Program-made: the position numbers and the translations under genes
Notes under the pieces: model-generated
Told to the model about the DNA's origin: nothing
The model's database searches: none
Seen by the model: the letters and a program-made list of their open reading frames with translations, nothing else
Assembly (NCBI GenBank): GCA_016795325.1
Contig: JAEUHY010000015.1
Coordinates: forward strand, 62,001-126,000
DNA: 64,000 nucleotides
Origin: Planctomycetota bacterium
Lineage (GTDB): Bacteria; Planctomycetota; UBA1135; GCA-002686595
Reading direction: 5' to 3'
Shown here: piece after piece, positions 54,684-62,681 of the stretch
Position numbering within the stretch: the first letter of the stretch is position 1
How the letters are laid out: the number at the start of each line of letters is the position of its first letter

Positions 54684-55541
54684 ATGCAGACCGCTTCGAT
54701 CCTCGATGTGACCGTGGAGACGTTCCAAAAGGACGTCGTCGACCGTTCGCGCAAGAGCCCGGTGCTGATCGATTTCTGGGCCACCTGGTGCGGTCCGTGC
54801 AAGACGCTCGGGCCGGTGCTCGAGAAGCTCGCGCGCGAATTCGCCGGGCAATTCACGCTGGCCAAGGTCGACATCGACCGCAATCCGGAACTCGCCGAGG
54901 TGTTCCAGATCCAGAGCGTGCCGACGGTGCTCCTGCTCAAGGAGGGCCGGCTCGCCGACGGCTTCCAGGGCGCGCTCCCGGAAGTGCAGATCCGCAAGTT
55001 CCTCGAGCAGCACCTGGGACTCAAGAAGGCCGATCCGCTGGTGGACGCGGCCAAGCTCGAAGCCGAGGGCAAGCGCGCCGAAGCGCTCGTGCTGCTCGCC
55101 AGCCACTTGCGCACCGCACCGAGCGATGCGAAGGCGCGGCTCATGGCGGCGCGCCTGTGCGCGGCCGAAGGTCGCCTGCAGGAAGCGCGCGAGCACTTCG
55201 CGCACCTCGATGCGGCGTCGCGCGAGAGCGACGAAGCCAAGGCGCTGGCCGCGCAGTTCGAGGCGGCGGACGCCAGCGCGGGCGCGCTGAGTTCGCTCGA
55301 AAAGGCCGTCCAGGCGAACCCGACGGACGCCGGTGCGCGGCTCGAGTACGGCAAGGCGCTGGTCGCCGCGTCCAAGCACGCCGAGGGGCTCGAGCAACTG
55401 CTCGAGGCCGCGAAGCTCGACCTGGGTTACCAGGACGGCGCGCCGCGCAAGGCGATGATCGAGGTCTTCAACCTGCTCGGTTGGGCCGATCCGCTGGTGC
55501 TCGACTACCAGCGCCGCCTGTCGATGCTGCTGTGCGTCTGA
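54684..55541 (+). CDS. Thioredoxin-TPR protein, CnoX/YbbN-like
   Basis: 285 residues. The N-terminal thioredoxin fold (about 1-110) keeps the active WATWCGPCKTLGPVLEKLA motif with both Cys, and the cis-Pro in QSVPTVLLL. A TPR-like region follows (about 115-285: KRAEALVLLASHLRTAPSDA, RLQEAREHFAHLDAA). E. coli CnoX/YbbN has the same order but lacks the CxxC; here the redox site is intact, so thiol-disulfide activity plus chaperone-holdase function is likely. An AGGA site lies about ten bases before the ATG. It is convergent with the next gene across 18 bases. Confidence 0.87.
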   Translation: MQTASILDVTVETFQKDVVDRSRKSPVLIDFWATWCGPCKTLGPVLEKLAREFAGQFTLAKVDIDRNPELAEVFQIQSVPTVLLLKEGRLADGFQGALPEVQIRKFLEQHLGLKKADPLVDAAKLEAEGKRAEALVLLASHLRTAPSDAKARLMAARLCAAEGRLQEAREHFAHLDAASRESDEAKALAAQFEAADASAGALSSLEKAVQANPTDAGARLEYGKALVAASKHAEGLEQLLEAAKLDLGYQDGAPRKAMIEVFNLLGWADPLVLDYQRRLSMLLCV

Positions 55542-55559
55542 CGCGCGCCGCGCGCGCAC

Positions 55560-56108
55560 TCAGTGGGCGTGCGGCTCGATCGGCAGAGCAGCGAGACGCG
55601 CGATTTGGCGCACGCAACGGGCGCCCGACCCATCCGTAGGAACCACCAAGCGCAGCGGTCCTTCGTCGGCGCCGAGAGGTCGCCCGTCAACGCTCCACAC
55701 CACGAACGCGCGTGTCCCACCCGACTGCGGGTCGAGTTCGTAGGTCGACAACACGGCGTGGTAGCCGTCGCGCGCTTCGACGAGCACGGCCCCAGCACGC
55801 GTCGCAACACCCTCGGCCGCCAGCGCGCCGAGCGGTACTCCGCGGTACGTGTGCGTCTGACCGCGGTGCGTCCAGGTCACGTCGAGCGCGCCGCCCGCTT
55901 CGAGTTCGCTCGGAGCGAGTCCCTGCGCTTCGAGCACGCGGGCGAGCGTGACACGTGCTCCGCGCGGCGGCGCCGCCGCGCCTTGCGACGGCCCGGTCGC
56001 AGCGGACGCGTTCGCGGTCGAGTGCAGCCCGGGGCCCGCGCATCCGCCGGCCAGCAAGGCAAGTGAGCAGAACGCGGCCCTGGGAGCCCAGTCGGGGCGT
56101 GTGAGCAT
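55560..56108 (-). CDS. Molybdopterin-binding-fold (SUOX-like) lipoprotein
   Basis: 182 residues; lipobox LLAGG-C23. The C-terminal half has the sulfite-oxidase-fold pattern: WTHRGQTHTYRGVPLGALAA, then GYHAVLSTYELDPQSGGT and EGPLRLVVPTDGSGARCVRQ. This resembles short proteins annotated as oxidoreductase molybdopterin-binding domain. At this length it contains only part of a sulfite-oxidase fold, so it may bind the cofactor poorly or act as a substrate- or metal-sensing domain. It is divergently transcribed from the molybdate regulator and uptake operon across only 29 bases, which supports a link to molybdenum. Confidence 0.75.
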   Translation of the reverse strand: MLTRPDWAPRAAFCSLALLAGGCAGPGLHSTANASAATGPSQGAAAPPRGARVTLARVLEAQGLAPSELEAGGALDVTWTHRGQTHTYRGVPLGALAAEGVATRAGAVLVEARDGYHAVLSTYELDPQSGGTRAFVVWSVDGRPLGADEGPLRLVVPTDGSGARCVRQIARLAALPIEPHAH

Positions 56109-56110
56109 TG

Positions 56111-56126
56111 GCTTAGTTTAGTAAGC
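56111..56126. promoter_or_regulatory. Inverted repeat GCTTAGTTTAGTAAGC in the divergent promoter
   Basis: Five-base inverted arms (GCTTA/TAAGC) around a six-base centre, in a 29-base gap that is AT-rich against the surrounding DNA. The gap must hold the control sites of both the molybdopterin-fold lipoprotein and the HTH-Mop regulator gene, so autoregulation through this site is plausible. It does not match the E. coli ModE box. Confidence 0.45.
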
Positions 56127-56137
56127 TCGACCTTCTC

Positions 56138-56608
56138 ATGGATCCGCACAAGCTGCGCGCGCGCACCGGACTGTCCCAGGCGGGTTTGGCGGCGTTGGTG
56201 GGCGTGCACGCCATGACCGTCTCGAAGTGGGAGCGGCGCATCGCCAAACCCAGCGCCGCCCAGGAGCGCACACTGCGCGCCCTCACCAAAGCCGTCGAGC
56301 GCGGCTGGGCGCCCGAGGATGAAGCCGTGCGCGGCGATCCCGCGCGCGCGCTGGCGGAAGCCTTCGACACGGCCTACCGCGAGCCTGAGCTCGACTTGGG
56401 CGCGCTCAGCGCGACCAACCGCTTCAGCGGCGTGATCCGCGAGCTCAAGCGCGGCGACGTGATGAGCAAGCTCGTGATCGAAGTCGCTCCGGGAGTGCGC
56501 ATCGGCTCGGTGATCACGACCGACTCCGTCGAGCGCCTGGGACTCGCCGTGGGAGCGCGCGCTGTCGCGATCATCAAGGCCACGGAAGTCATCGTCGGAA
56601 AGTGCTGA
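56138..56608 (+). CDS. HTH-Mop fusion, probable molybdate-responsive regulator
   Basis: 156 residues. An N-terminal Cro/CI-type helix-turn-helix (about residues 5-55: RTGLSQAGLAALVGVHAMTV, SKWERRIAKPS) is joined to one C-terminal molbindin (Mop/TOBE) domain (about 90-155: SATNRFSGVIRELKRGDVMS, SVITTDSVERLGLAVGARAV, AIIKATEVIVGK). Classical ModE has a winged helix and two Mop domains; this is a different and smaller design. Mop domains oligomerise to bind molybdate, so it should sense molybdate and control the mod operon immediately downstream (2-base gap) and perhaps the divergent lipoprotein. Confidence 0.85.
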   Translation: MDPHKLRARTGLSQAGLAALVGVHAMTVSKWERRIAKPSAAQERTLRALTKAVERGWAPEDEAVRGDPARALAEAFDTAYREPELDLGALSATNRFSGVIRELKRGDVMSKLVIEVAPGVRIGSVITTDSVERLGLAVGARAVAIIKATEVIVGKC

Positions 56609-56610
56609 CC

Positions 56611-57396
56611 ATGCAGATGAGCCGCTTGCGCGCCCTCGCGGCGCTGTGCCTGGCGCTCGTCGCGCTCGCCTGCTCGACGAAGGAGGCCGCCCCCGCCGCG
56701 GTGCAGATCTTCGCCGCCGCCAGCCTGCGCGACGCCTGCGACGACGTGGCGCAGGCTTGGAAACAGGCGCGGCCCGAGGTCGAGTTGGTGTTCAACTTCG
56801 GGCCCTCGGATTTCCTCGCCCGACAGATCGACGCGACGCGCGCGGCGGATCTGTTCCTCTCGGCGGACACGGCGCAGATGGAACTCCTGCGCACGAGCGG
56901 CGCGATCGCGTTCGAAGGTCCGGCGCGTTGGCTCTCGAACCAGCTCGTGGTCGTGGTCCCGGCGAGCTCGAGCGAAGGCGAATGGAACTCCGCGAACGAG
57001 CTCGTTCACGAGCGCTTCCCGCGCCTGTCCCTCGCCAACCCCGCCTCTGTGCCTGCCGGCAAGTACGCGCGGGCCTGGCTCGAGGCCCAGGGCTCGTGGA
57101 GCGCGCTCGAAGCCCGTGTCGTGCCCGCCGTGGACGTGCGCGCGGCGCTCGCCGCGGTCGAGAACGCGGCCTGCGAAGTCGGCGTCGTGTACTCCACCGA
57201 CGCCGCCATTTCGAAGCGCGTGCGCGTGGTCTTCCGCGTCCCGCCCGAGCAGGGGCCGCGCATCGAGTACGCCATCGCCGCCACCCGCGGCAAGGCGCCG
57301 GCGCCGCTGGCGCGCGAGGTGCTCGAGCACTTCCTCTCGCCGGCGGCCGAGGCCTGCTTCGCAAGCCGCGGCTTCCTCGTGCAGGAGCGCGACTGA
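56611..57396 (+). CDS. modA: Molybdate-binding lipoprotein ModA
   Basis: 261 residues; lipobox VALA-C21. Family features: QIFAAASLRDACDDVAQAWK at the start of the mature protein, FNFGPSDFLARQIDATRAAD, LFLSADTAQMELL, ANPASVPAGKYARAWLE and VGVVYSTDAAIS. It captures molybdate or tungstate in the periplasm and delivers it to ModB. The start at 56611 sits two bases after the regulator stop. Confidence 0.92.
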   Translation: MQMSRLRALAALCLALVALACSTKEAAPAAVQIFAAASLRDACDDVAQAWKQARPEVELVFNFGPSDFLARQIDATRAADLFLSADTAQMELLRTSGAIAFEGPARWLSNQLVVVVPASSSEGEWNSANELVHERFPRLSLANPASVPAGKYARAWLEAQGSWSALEARVVPAVDVRAALAAVENAACEVGVVYSTDAAISKRVRVVFRVPPEQGPRIEYAIAATRGKAPAPLAREVLEHFLSPAAEACFASRGFLVQERD

Positions 57397-57402
57397 TTCG
57401 CC

Positions 57403-58077
57403 ATGTTCGACTCCGCGCTCGTCGACGCGCTGCGCCTCTCGCTGCAAGTCGCAGCGTGCTCCACCGCTCTGGTCGCGCTGCCGGCGCTCGCGCTCGGCCG
57501 CTTCCTCGCGCGCCGCGAGTTCCGCGGCCGCACGCTCGTCGAAGCGCTCGCCGCGCTACCGCTCTACTGCCCGCCGACGGCCTTCGGCTTCCTGTTGCTG
57601 CGGGCCTTCCGCCGCGACGGCCCGCTCGGCGCGCAGGCGTTGGGCTTCGACCTCGACGTGCTGCTCACCTGGCGCGGCGCAGTGCTTGCGTCCGCGGTGA
57701 TGAGCTTTCCGCTCGTCGTGCGCACCGCGCGTGTGGCCTTCGAGAACGTGCCGCCGCGACTCGAGCACATGGCCGCTTCGCTGGGGGCCTCGCGCGCGGC
57801 GGTGCTCTGGCGCGTCACGTTGCCGCTGGCGCGCAACGGGCTGATCGCAGCGCTGCTGATCGGCTTCAGTCGTTCGCTGGGCGAGTTCGGCGCCACGGTG
57901 ATCGTGGCCGGCAACATCCCCGGCCGCACACAGACGCTCGCGACGGGGATCTTCGACGCGCTGCAGGTCGGCGACGACGCGCGCGCGGTGCAACTCGCCG
58001 GTTGGAGCGCGCTGCTGGGATTCGTGGCGGTCTGGACTTCCGAGTGGTTCCTGCGTCGCTCGCGGAGCGCGGTGTGA
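57403..58077 (+). CDS. modB: Molybdate ABC transporter permease ModB
   Basis: 224 residues, family length, with five or six membrane helices. The EAA loop that docks the ATPase is HMAASLGASRAAVLWRVTLP (about residues 125-144), followed by SRSLGEFGATVIVAGNIPG. It forms the channel for molybdate with ModA and ModC. It lies six bases after modA; its stop overlaps the modC start (TGATG at 58075). Confidence 0.93.
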   Translation: MFDSALVDALRLSLQVAACSTALVALPALALGRFLARREFRGRTLVEALAALPLYCPPTAFGFLLLRAFRRDGPLGAQALGFDLDVLLTWRGAVLASAVMSFPLVVRTARVAFENVPPRLEHMAASLGASRAAVLWRVTLPLARNGLIAALLIGFSRSLGEFGATVIVAGNIPGRTQTLATGIFDALQVGDDARAVQLAGWSALLGFVAVWTSEWFLRRSRSAV

Positions 58078-59138
58078 TGAGCACAACGCTGGAGATCCAG
58101 CTCACGCTGCCGCTCACGGGCTTCACGCTCGCGCTCGAGCATGCGACCAACTCCCGCGCGCTCGGCGTCGTCGGCCCCAGCGGTTCGGGCAAGTCCTCGC
58201 TCGTCGAAGCCCTGGCCGGTTGGCGCCGCGGCGCGCGCGGGCGGATTCGCTTCGACGGCGCGACGTGGCTGGACAGCGAGCGTGGTGTCGAGCTCGACGC
58301 CGCGCGGCGCGCCGTCGGCTACGTGCCGCAGGACCAGCTGCTGTTCCCGCACCTCGATGTCGAAGCGAACCTGCGTTTTGGCTGCACGGGCGACGAAGCC
58401 TTGGTGGAGCGCGTGCTGCGTGTGCTCGAGATCGAGCCGCTGCGCACGCGCGGCGTGGCCACGCTGTCGGGCGGTGAGCGCCAGCGCGTCGCGCTCGGCC
58501 GCGCGTTGTGCGCACGTCCGCGCTTGCTGCTTCTCGACGAGCCGTTCGGCGCCTTGGACCGGCCGCTGCGTCGGCGCATCCTGCCCTACTTGCTGCGCGC
58601 CCAGCGCGAGTTCGGCGCGCCGTTCGTGCTCGTCAGTCACGATCCGACGGAGATCGCCGCCGTGTGCGATGAAGTGCTCGTCTTGCGCGAGGGGCGCGTC
58701 GTCGCGCGCGGTGCTCCGTCCCAAGTGCTCGCGCCCGGCGGCGAGCTCGACGAGGGCTTCGAGAACGTGCTGCGTGGCCGCGTGGGCGCCGTCGGCGCCT
58801 CGAGCGCGAGCGTCGACCTCGGCGGCGTCGTGCTCGAAGTCCCGCGCACGGAGCTCGCGCCCGGCGAGTGCGCCGTCATCTCGGTGCGCGCCGACGACGT
58901 GCTCGTCGCACGTGCGGCGCCCAGGGGCTTGTCCGCACGCAACGTGCTTCCCGCACGCGTCGACGACGTGGTCCGCGGACCGGCGGCGCGACTGCGCGTC
59001 GAACTCGCCGGCCAACCGCTGTGGGTCGAGCTCACCGAGGCCGCGATCGACGAACTCGAGCTCACGCGCGGCGCTGCGGTGTTCGTCGTGGTCAAGACGC
59101 GCGCGTGCCGCGTGCTCGCCAGCGCGGGGCCGGCGTGA
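58077..59138 (+). CDS. modC: Molybdate ABC transporter ATPase ModC
   Basis: 353 residues. Walker A GPSGSGKSSLVEAL, Q-loop VPQDQLLFPHLDV, signature LSGGERQRVALGRAL, Walker B LLLLDEPFGALD and H-loop LVSHDP are complete. The C-terminal part (about 220-353) includes the TOBE/Mop domain (LSARNVLPARVDDVVRGPAA, VELTEAAIDELELTRGAAVF) that gives regulatory inhibition by bound molybdate in ModC proteins. The stop overlaps the GTG start of the YjbQ gene. Confidence 0.93.
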   Translation: MSTTLEIQLTLPLTGFTLALEHATNSRALGVVGPSGSGKSSLVEALAGWRRGARGRIRFDGATWLDSERGVELDAARRAVGYVPQDQLLFPHLDVEANLRFGCTGDEALVERVLRVLEIEPLRTRGVATLSGGERQRVALGRALCARPRLLLLDEPFGALDRPLRRRILPYLLRAQREFGAPFVLVSHDPTEIAAVCDEVLVLREGRVVARGAPSQVLAPGGELDEGFENVLRGRVGAVGASSASVDLGGVVLEVPRTELAPGECAVISVRADDVLVARAAPRGLSARNVLPARVDDVVRGPAARLRVELAGQPLWVELTEAAIDELELTRGAAVFVVVKTRACRVLASAGPA

Positions 59139-59554
59139 AGCAGCACCAGGAACGCGTCGAGGTGCGCACCCGCGGCCGCGGTTTCGTCGATCTCACGAGC
59201 GAGGCGGCCCGTGTCGTCGCGCACGCGCAGGTGCGCACGGGCGTGCTCGTCGCGTTTTGCGCGCACACCTCGGCGAGCCTGTGCGTGCAGGAAAACGCGG
59301 ATTCGGCGGTGAAGCGTGACTTGCTGGCCTGGCTCGAGCGCATCGCACCGGATGGCGATGCGCGTTACGAGCACGACGACGAGGGGCCCGACGACATGGC
59401 CGCGCACCTGCGCAGCGTGCTAACCGGCGCGAGCGTGTCGATCCCGATCGTCGCGGGGGCGCTGGCGCTCGGAACTTGGCAGGCGCTCTACCTGGTCGAG
59501 CACCGCACGCGGCCGCACACGCGCGGCGTGGTGCTGCACGTGCTGGGGCAGTGA
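59135..59554 (+). CDS. YjbQ family (UPF0047) protein
   Basis: 139 residues from GTG 59135. Family blocks: FCAHTSASLCVQENADSAVK, EHDDEGPDDMAAHLRSVLTG and LALGTWQALYLVEHRTR. E. coli YjbQ has secondary thiamine-phosphate-synthase activity, although the physiological role is uncertain. It is coupled to modC (GTGA overlap), so it is co-expressed with molybdate uptake; the reason is not clear from sequence. A hairpin follows at 59563-59580. Confidence 0.88.
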   Translation: MKQHQERVEVRTRGRGFVDLTSEAARVVAHAQVRTGVLVAFCAHTSASLCVQENADSAVKRDLLAWLERIAPDGDARYEHDDEGPDDMAAHLRSVLTGASVSIPIVAGALALGTWQALYLVEHRTRPHTRGVVLHVLGQ

Positions 59555-59562
59555 CGCCGTGC

Positions 59563-59580
59563 ACGCGCCTCAAGGCGCGT
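59563..59580. terminator. Bidirectional hairpin with a stop codon in its loop
   Basis: Perfect 7-base-pair stem ACGCGCC/GGCGCGT with the tetraloop TCAA (59570-59573). The loop contains the TGA stop (minus strand, 59570-59572) of the oligopeptide ABC ATPase gene. It lies nine bases after the YjbQ stop, between convergent operons. No T tract. Confidence 0.55.
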
Positions 59581-60556
59581 CCGTCAAGTGGCATGCGCAC
59601 ACGCGTTGCGCCCCGCGCGCCGAGAGCTCCGGCGACTCGCGTTCGCAGCGATCTTGCGCCACGCGCTCGCGCGCGAAGCAGCGCGGATGAAAGGCGCAGC
59701 CCGTCGGCGGTGCGAGCGGCGAGGGCGGCTCGCCGGCGAGCACGATGCGCTCCTCGTGCGCACCGGGACGTGGCGCGAGCACGGCCGAGAGCAGCGCCTT
59801 GCTGTACGGATGGCGCGGCGCGTCGAACAGCTGCTGCGCGGGAGCGCGCTCGACAACTCGTCCGAGGTACATCACTGCGATCTCGTCGGCGAGCCGCCGC
59901 ACCACCGCGAGGTCGTGCGAGATGAACAGCAGCGCCAAGCCGAAGCGCGCGCGCAACTCGTCGAGCAAGTTGACGATCTGTGCGCGCACCGAGAGGTCGA
60001 GCGCGCTGGTCGGCTCGTCGCACACGAGCAAGGCGGGCTCGAGCACGAGCGCGCGCGCGATCGCTACGCGTTGACGTTGGCCGCCCGAGAGTTCGTGCGG
60101 GTAGCGGTGGTACAGGGCTGCGTCGAGCCCCACGGCTTCGAAGGTCGCGAGCACGCGCATGCGCCGCGCGCGCGGCCGGAGTCGGCCGTCGATCGCGAGC
60201 GGCTCGAGCACGCTGGCGCTCACCGGCAAGCGCGGGTCGAGCGACGAGTAGGGGTCCTGGAACACGATGCTGACGCGGCGGCGCAGCTCGCGCGCCCGGG
60301 CGCCGCGCGCGCTGGCGCGCTCGAGGCCCTCGATGAACACGCCGCCGCTCGACGGACGTTGCAGGCCGACGACGGCGCGCGCCACGGTGCTCTTGCCGCA
60401 GCCGGACTCGCCGACCAAACCCAGCGCGCCGCCGCGCTCCAGGCGCAGATCGACGCCGCGCACGGCGTGCAGCTCGCGCCGCGGCTCGAACCAACCTCCG
60501 CGGCGCGCAGCGAAGCGCACGTGCAGGTCACGCAGCTCCAAAAGCGGTGCGCTCAC
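59570..60556 (-). CDS. oppF: Oligopeptide ABC transporter ATPase, OppF-like
   Basis: 328 residues from GTG 60556. Walker A GESGCGKSTVARAVVGL, VFQDPYSSLDPRL (the OppF phrase), signature LSGGQRQRVAIARAL, Walker B LLVCDEPTSALDLSVRAQ and FISHDLAVVR are present. The C-terminal oligopeptide HPY-type extension has the Cys pattern GCAFHPRCFARERVAQDRC, which binds an Fe-S cluster in some homologues. A long N-terminal extension of the frame upstream was rejected because it covers the OppD gene. It is last in the operon and coupled to oppD (GTGA overlap). Confidence 0.92.
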   Translation of the reverse strand: MSAPLLELRDLHVRFAARRGGWFEPRRELHAVRGVDLRLERGGALGLVGESGCGKSTVARAVVGLQRPSSGGVFIEGLERASARGARARELRRRVSIVFQDPYSSLDPRLPVSASVLEPLAIDGRLRPRARRMRVLATFEAVGLDAALYHRYPHELSGGQRQRVAIARALVLEPALLVCDEPTSALDLSVRAQIVNLLDELRARFGLALLFISHDLAVVRRLADEIAVMYLGRVVERAPAQQLFDAPRHPYSKALLSAVLAPRPGAHEERIVLAGEPPSPLAPPTGCAFHPRCFARERVAQDRCERESPELSARGAQRVCACHLTDAP

Positions 60557-61593
60557 GCCAGATCCCCCGCGCGGGCGAGCACGCGCTCGTGCTCGAAGCA
60601 GGCCACGCGGCGCTCCGCGGCGATGTCGACGTCCACGCCGCTGCTGGCGAGCGCACGCAGGCCGCCGGGAGGAAGCGAGGGCGGGCGCGCGCGTGTGCAG
60701 GCTTCGACGGCGAACGCGCAGCGCGCCGCGAAAGCGCAGCCCGGAGGCGGCGCGAGCGGGTCGGGCGGAAGGCCGCCGATCGACTCGAGCTTCGCGCCCT
60801 GCGGCCCGTCGAGCGACCTGGCGCTCGCGAGCAAGCCGCGCGTGTAGGGGTGCGCTGGAGCGCGGAACAGCTCGCGCGTCGGGCCGCTCTCGACGATCGC
60901 GCCGCTGTACATGACGCCGACTCGATCGGCGTACTGCGCGACCAGGCCGAGGTCGTGCGTGATCAGCAGTACGCCGAGGTCGCGCTCGCGGCGCAGGCGC
61001 GCGAGCAGCTTGAGGATCTGCGCCTGCACCGTCACGTCGAGCGCCGTCGTCGGCTCGTCGGCGATGAGCAGCTTGGGTTCGAGCGCGATGGCCATGGCGA
61101 TCATCGCGCGCTGGCGCAGGCCGCCGGAGAGTTCGTGCGGATAAGCGTCGAGCCGTTCGCGCGGCGCGGGGACGCCGACTTCGGCGAGAGCCTGGGCCGC
61201 GAGCTCGCGGGCCGCGGCGTACGAGAGCTCGCGGTGCAGGCGCAGCGCTTCCACGATCTGGTCGCCGATGGTGTACAGCGGGTGCAGCGCCGTGTTCGGA
61301 TCCTGCGGAACGAGCGCGATCTGCGCTCCGCGCACGCGGCGCAGCTCGCGTTCGCCCAGCGCCAGCAGGTTGCGGCCCTCGAACCATGCTTCGCCGGTCT
61401 CGACCACAGCGGGAGGGCGAGGAAGCAGCGAGAGCAGCGCCAGCGCGCTCACCGACTTGCCCGAGCCCGACTCGCCGACGAGCGCGACGAGTTCGCCGCG
61501 TTCGACACGCAGCGACACGTGCTCGACGGCTTGCACGGGCCCGCGGCGCGTGTCGAAGCGCACGCGCAGGTTCTTGACCTCGAGCAGGCTCAT
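60553..61593 (-). CDS. oppD: Oligopeptide ABC transporter ATPase, OppD-like
   Basis: 346 residues. Walker A GESGSGKSVSALALLSLLP, Q-loop VPQDPNTALHPLYTIGDQ, signature LSGGLRQRAMIAMAIALEPK, Walker B LLIADEPTTALDVTVQAQ and ITHDLGLVAQ are present. The C-terminal PPGCAFAARCAFAVEACTRA matches the oligopeptide extension. It pairs with OppF to power the permeases. It overlaps the permease gene upstream (ATGA) and oppF downstream. Confidence 0.93.
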   Translation of the reverse strand: MSLLEVKNLRVRFDTRRGPVQAVEHVSLRVERGELVALVGESGSGKSVSALALLSLLPRPPAVVETGEAWFEGRNLLALGERELRRVRGAQIALVPQDPNTALHPLYTIGDQIVEALRLHRELSYAAARELAAQALAEVGVPAPRERLDAYPHELSGGLRQRAMIAMAIALEPKLLIADEPTTALDVTVQAQILKLLARLRRERDLGVLLITHDLGLVAQYADRVGVMYSGAIVESGPTRELFRAPAHPYTRGLLASARSLDGPQGAKLESIGGLPPDPLAPPPGCAFAARCAFAVEACTRARPPSLPPGGLRALASSGVDVDIAAERRVACFEHERVLARAGDLA

Positions 61594-62681
61594 CGTTCGC
61601 TGCGCTCCTCGACGCCGAACGCATCGCGCAAGCCGTCGCCGAGCGTCTGCAGCGCGAACAGCGTCAAGGCCATGACGAGCGCCGGCGCAGCGATCAACCA
61701 CACGTAGCTCTCGAGCGGGTTCAGTGCTTCCGCGCCTTCTGCGGCGAGCAGTCCCCAGCTGACCTTCGGCGGTTCGACTCCCAGGCCGAGGAACGACAGG
61801 AACGCCTCGTAGAGGATCACCGACGGCAGGGTGAGCGTGAGGTTGACGATCACGAGGCCCAGCACGTTCGGCAGCACGTGCACGCGCAGGATCCAGGGCG
61901 TCGAAGCGCCCGCGATGCGCGCCGCTTCCACGAACGCCGAGCGCTTGAGCTCGAGCACTTGCCCGCGCACCACACGCGCCATCGAGAGCCACGAGACCGC
62001 GCCGACGACCAGGAAGAAGACCTGTTCGCGCGAGAGCAACGACGCCTCGCCGACGGCGCTTTTGGGCGCGTCGAGGAAGCTCAGCGTGAAGATCACGATG
62101 AAGATCGTCGGCACGGCGAACAGCACGTCGACGATGCGCATGAGCACGTTGTCGAGGCGTCCGCCGACGAGGCCCGCCAGCGCGCCCCAGGTGACGCCGA
62201 CAACCAGGCTCGTGAGCGCCGCGCACAACGCGACGAGCAGCGAGGTGCGGCTGCCCCACACCACGCGCGCGAGCACGTCGCGGCCGAGCGCGTCCGTGCC
62301 CAGCCACGGTCCGGTGCGCCACTTGCCGAACAGCGACGTGCGCACGCTGACGAGCGCACGGTCGAGCGGATTCAGATCCCAGTACTCCGGGACGAACTTG
62401 TGGTCGCCGAGCGCGCTCCAGGGCGCGACCGGCGGCGCGGGCTCGGCCGCGACGGTGATGGCGGCCGGCGACGGCAGCGGAAGCAGCGGCGCCAGGAAGC
62501 TGAGCAGCGCCAGGAACACCAGGAAGCGCAGGCTCCAGCGCACGGACGCGCGTTGGCTCAGGCGTTCACGCGCCTTGCGCCACGGGCTCTCCGGGCGCAG
62601 GCGCTCGATCTGCACGGCGGCGAACTCGTAGTCCGCGTCGCGGAACCAACTCGGCGTGCTGGAGGCGCTGCGCTCGCTCAC
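61590..62681 (-). CDS. oppC: Oligopeptide ABC transporter permease, OppC-like
   Basis: 363 residues from GTG 62681. A cytoplasmic N-terminal stretch (about 60 residues, RDADYEFAAVQIERL), the first membrane helix, then a periplasmic loop with LGTDALGRDVLARVVWGSRT, the OppC hallmark. Later GVTWGALAGLVGGRLDNVLM and the EAA-type loop VEAARIAGASTPWILRVHVL. It ends with a helix around LLAAEGAEALNPLESYVWLI. The periplasmic loop and N-terminal extension are longer than in E. coli OppC. Coupled on both sides by four-base overlaps. Confidence 0.92.
   Translation of the reverse strand: MSERSASSTPSWFRDADYEFAAVQIERLRPESPWRKARERLSQRASVRWSLRFLVFLALLSFLAPLLPLPSPAAITVAAEPAPPVAPWSALGDHKFVPEYWDLNPLDRALVSVRTSLFGKWRTGPWLGTDALGRDVLARVVWGSRTSLLVALCAALTSLVVGVTWGALAGLVGGRLDNVLMRIVDVLFAVPTIFIVIFTLSFLDAPKSAVGEASLLSREQVFFLVVGAVSWLSMARVVRGQVLELKRSAFVEAARIAGASTPWILRVHVLPNVLGLVIVNLTLTLPSVILYEAFLSFLGLGVEPPKVSWGLLAAEGAEALNPLESYVWLIAAPALVMALTLFALQTLGDGLRDAFGVEERSER

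Noticed and set aside
59570..61624. Extension of the OppF-like gene to 684 codons
   Set aside because: The upstream part lies over the OppD gene in another frame; OppF-like homology starts at GTG 60556.
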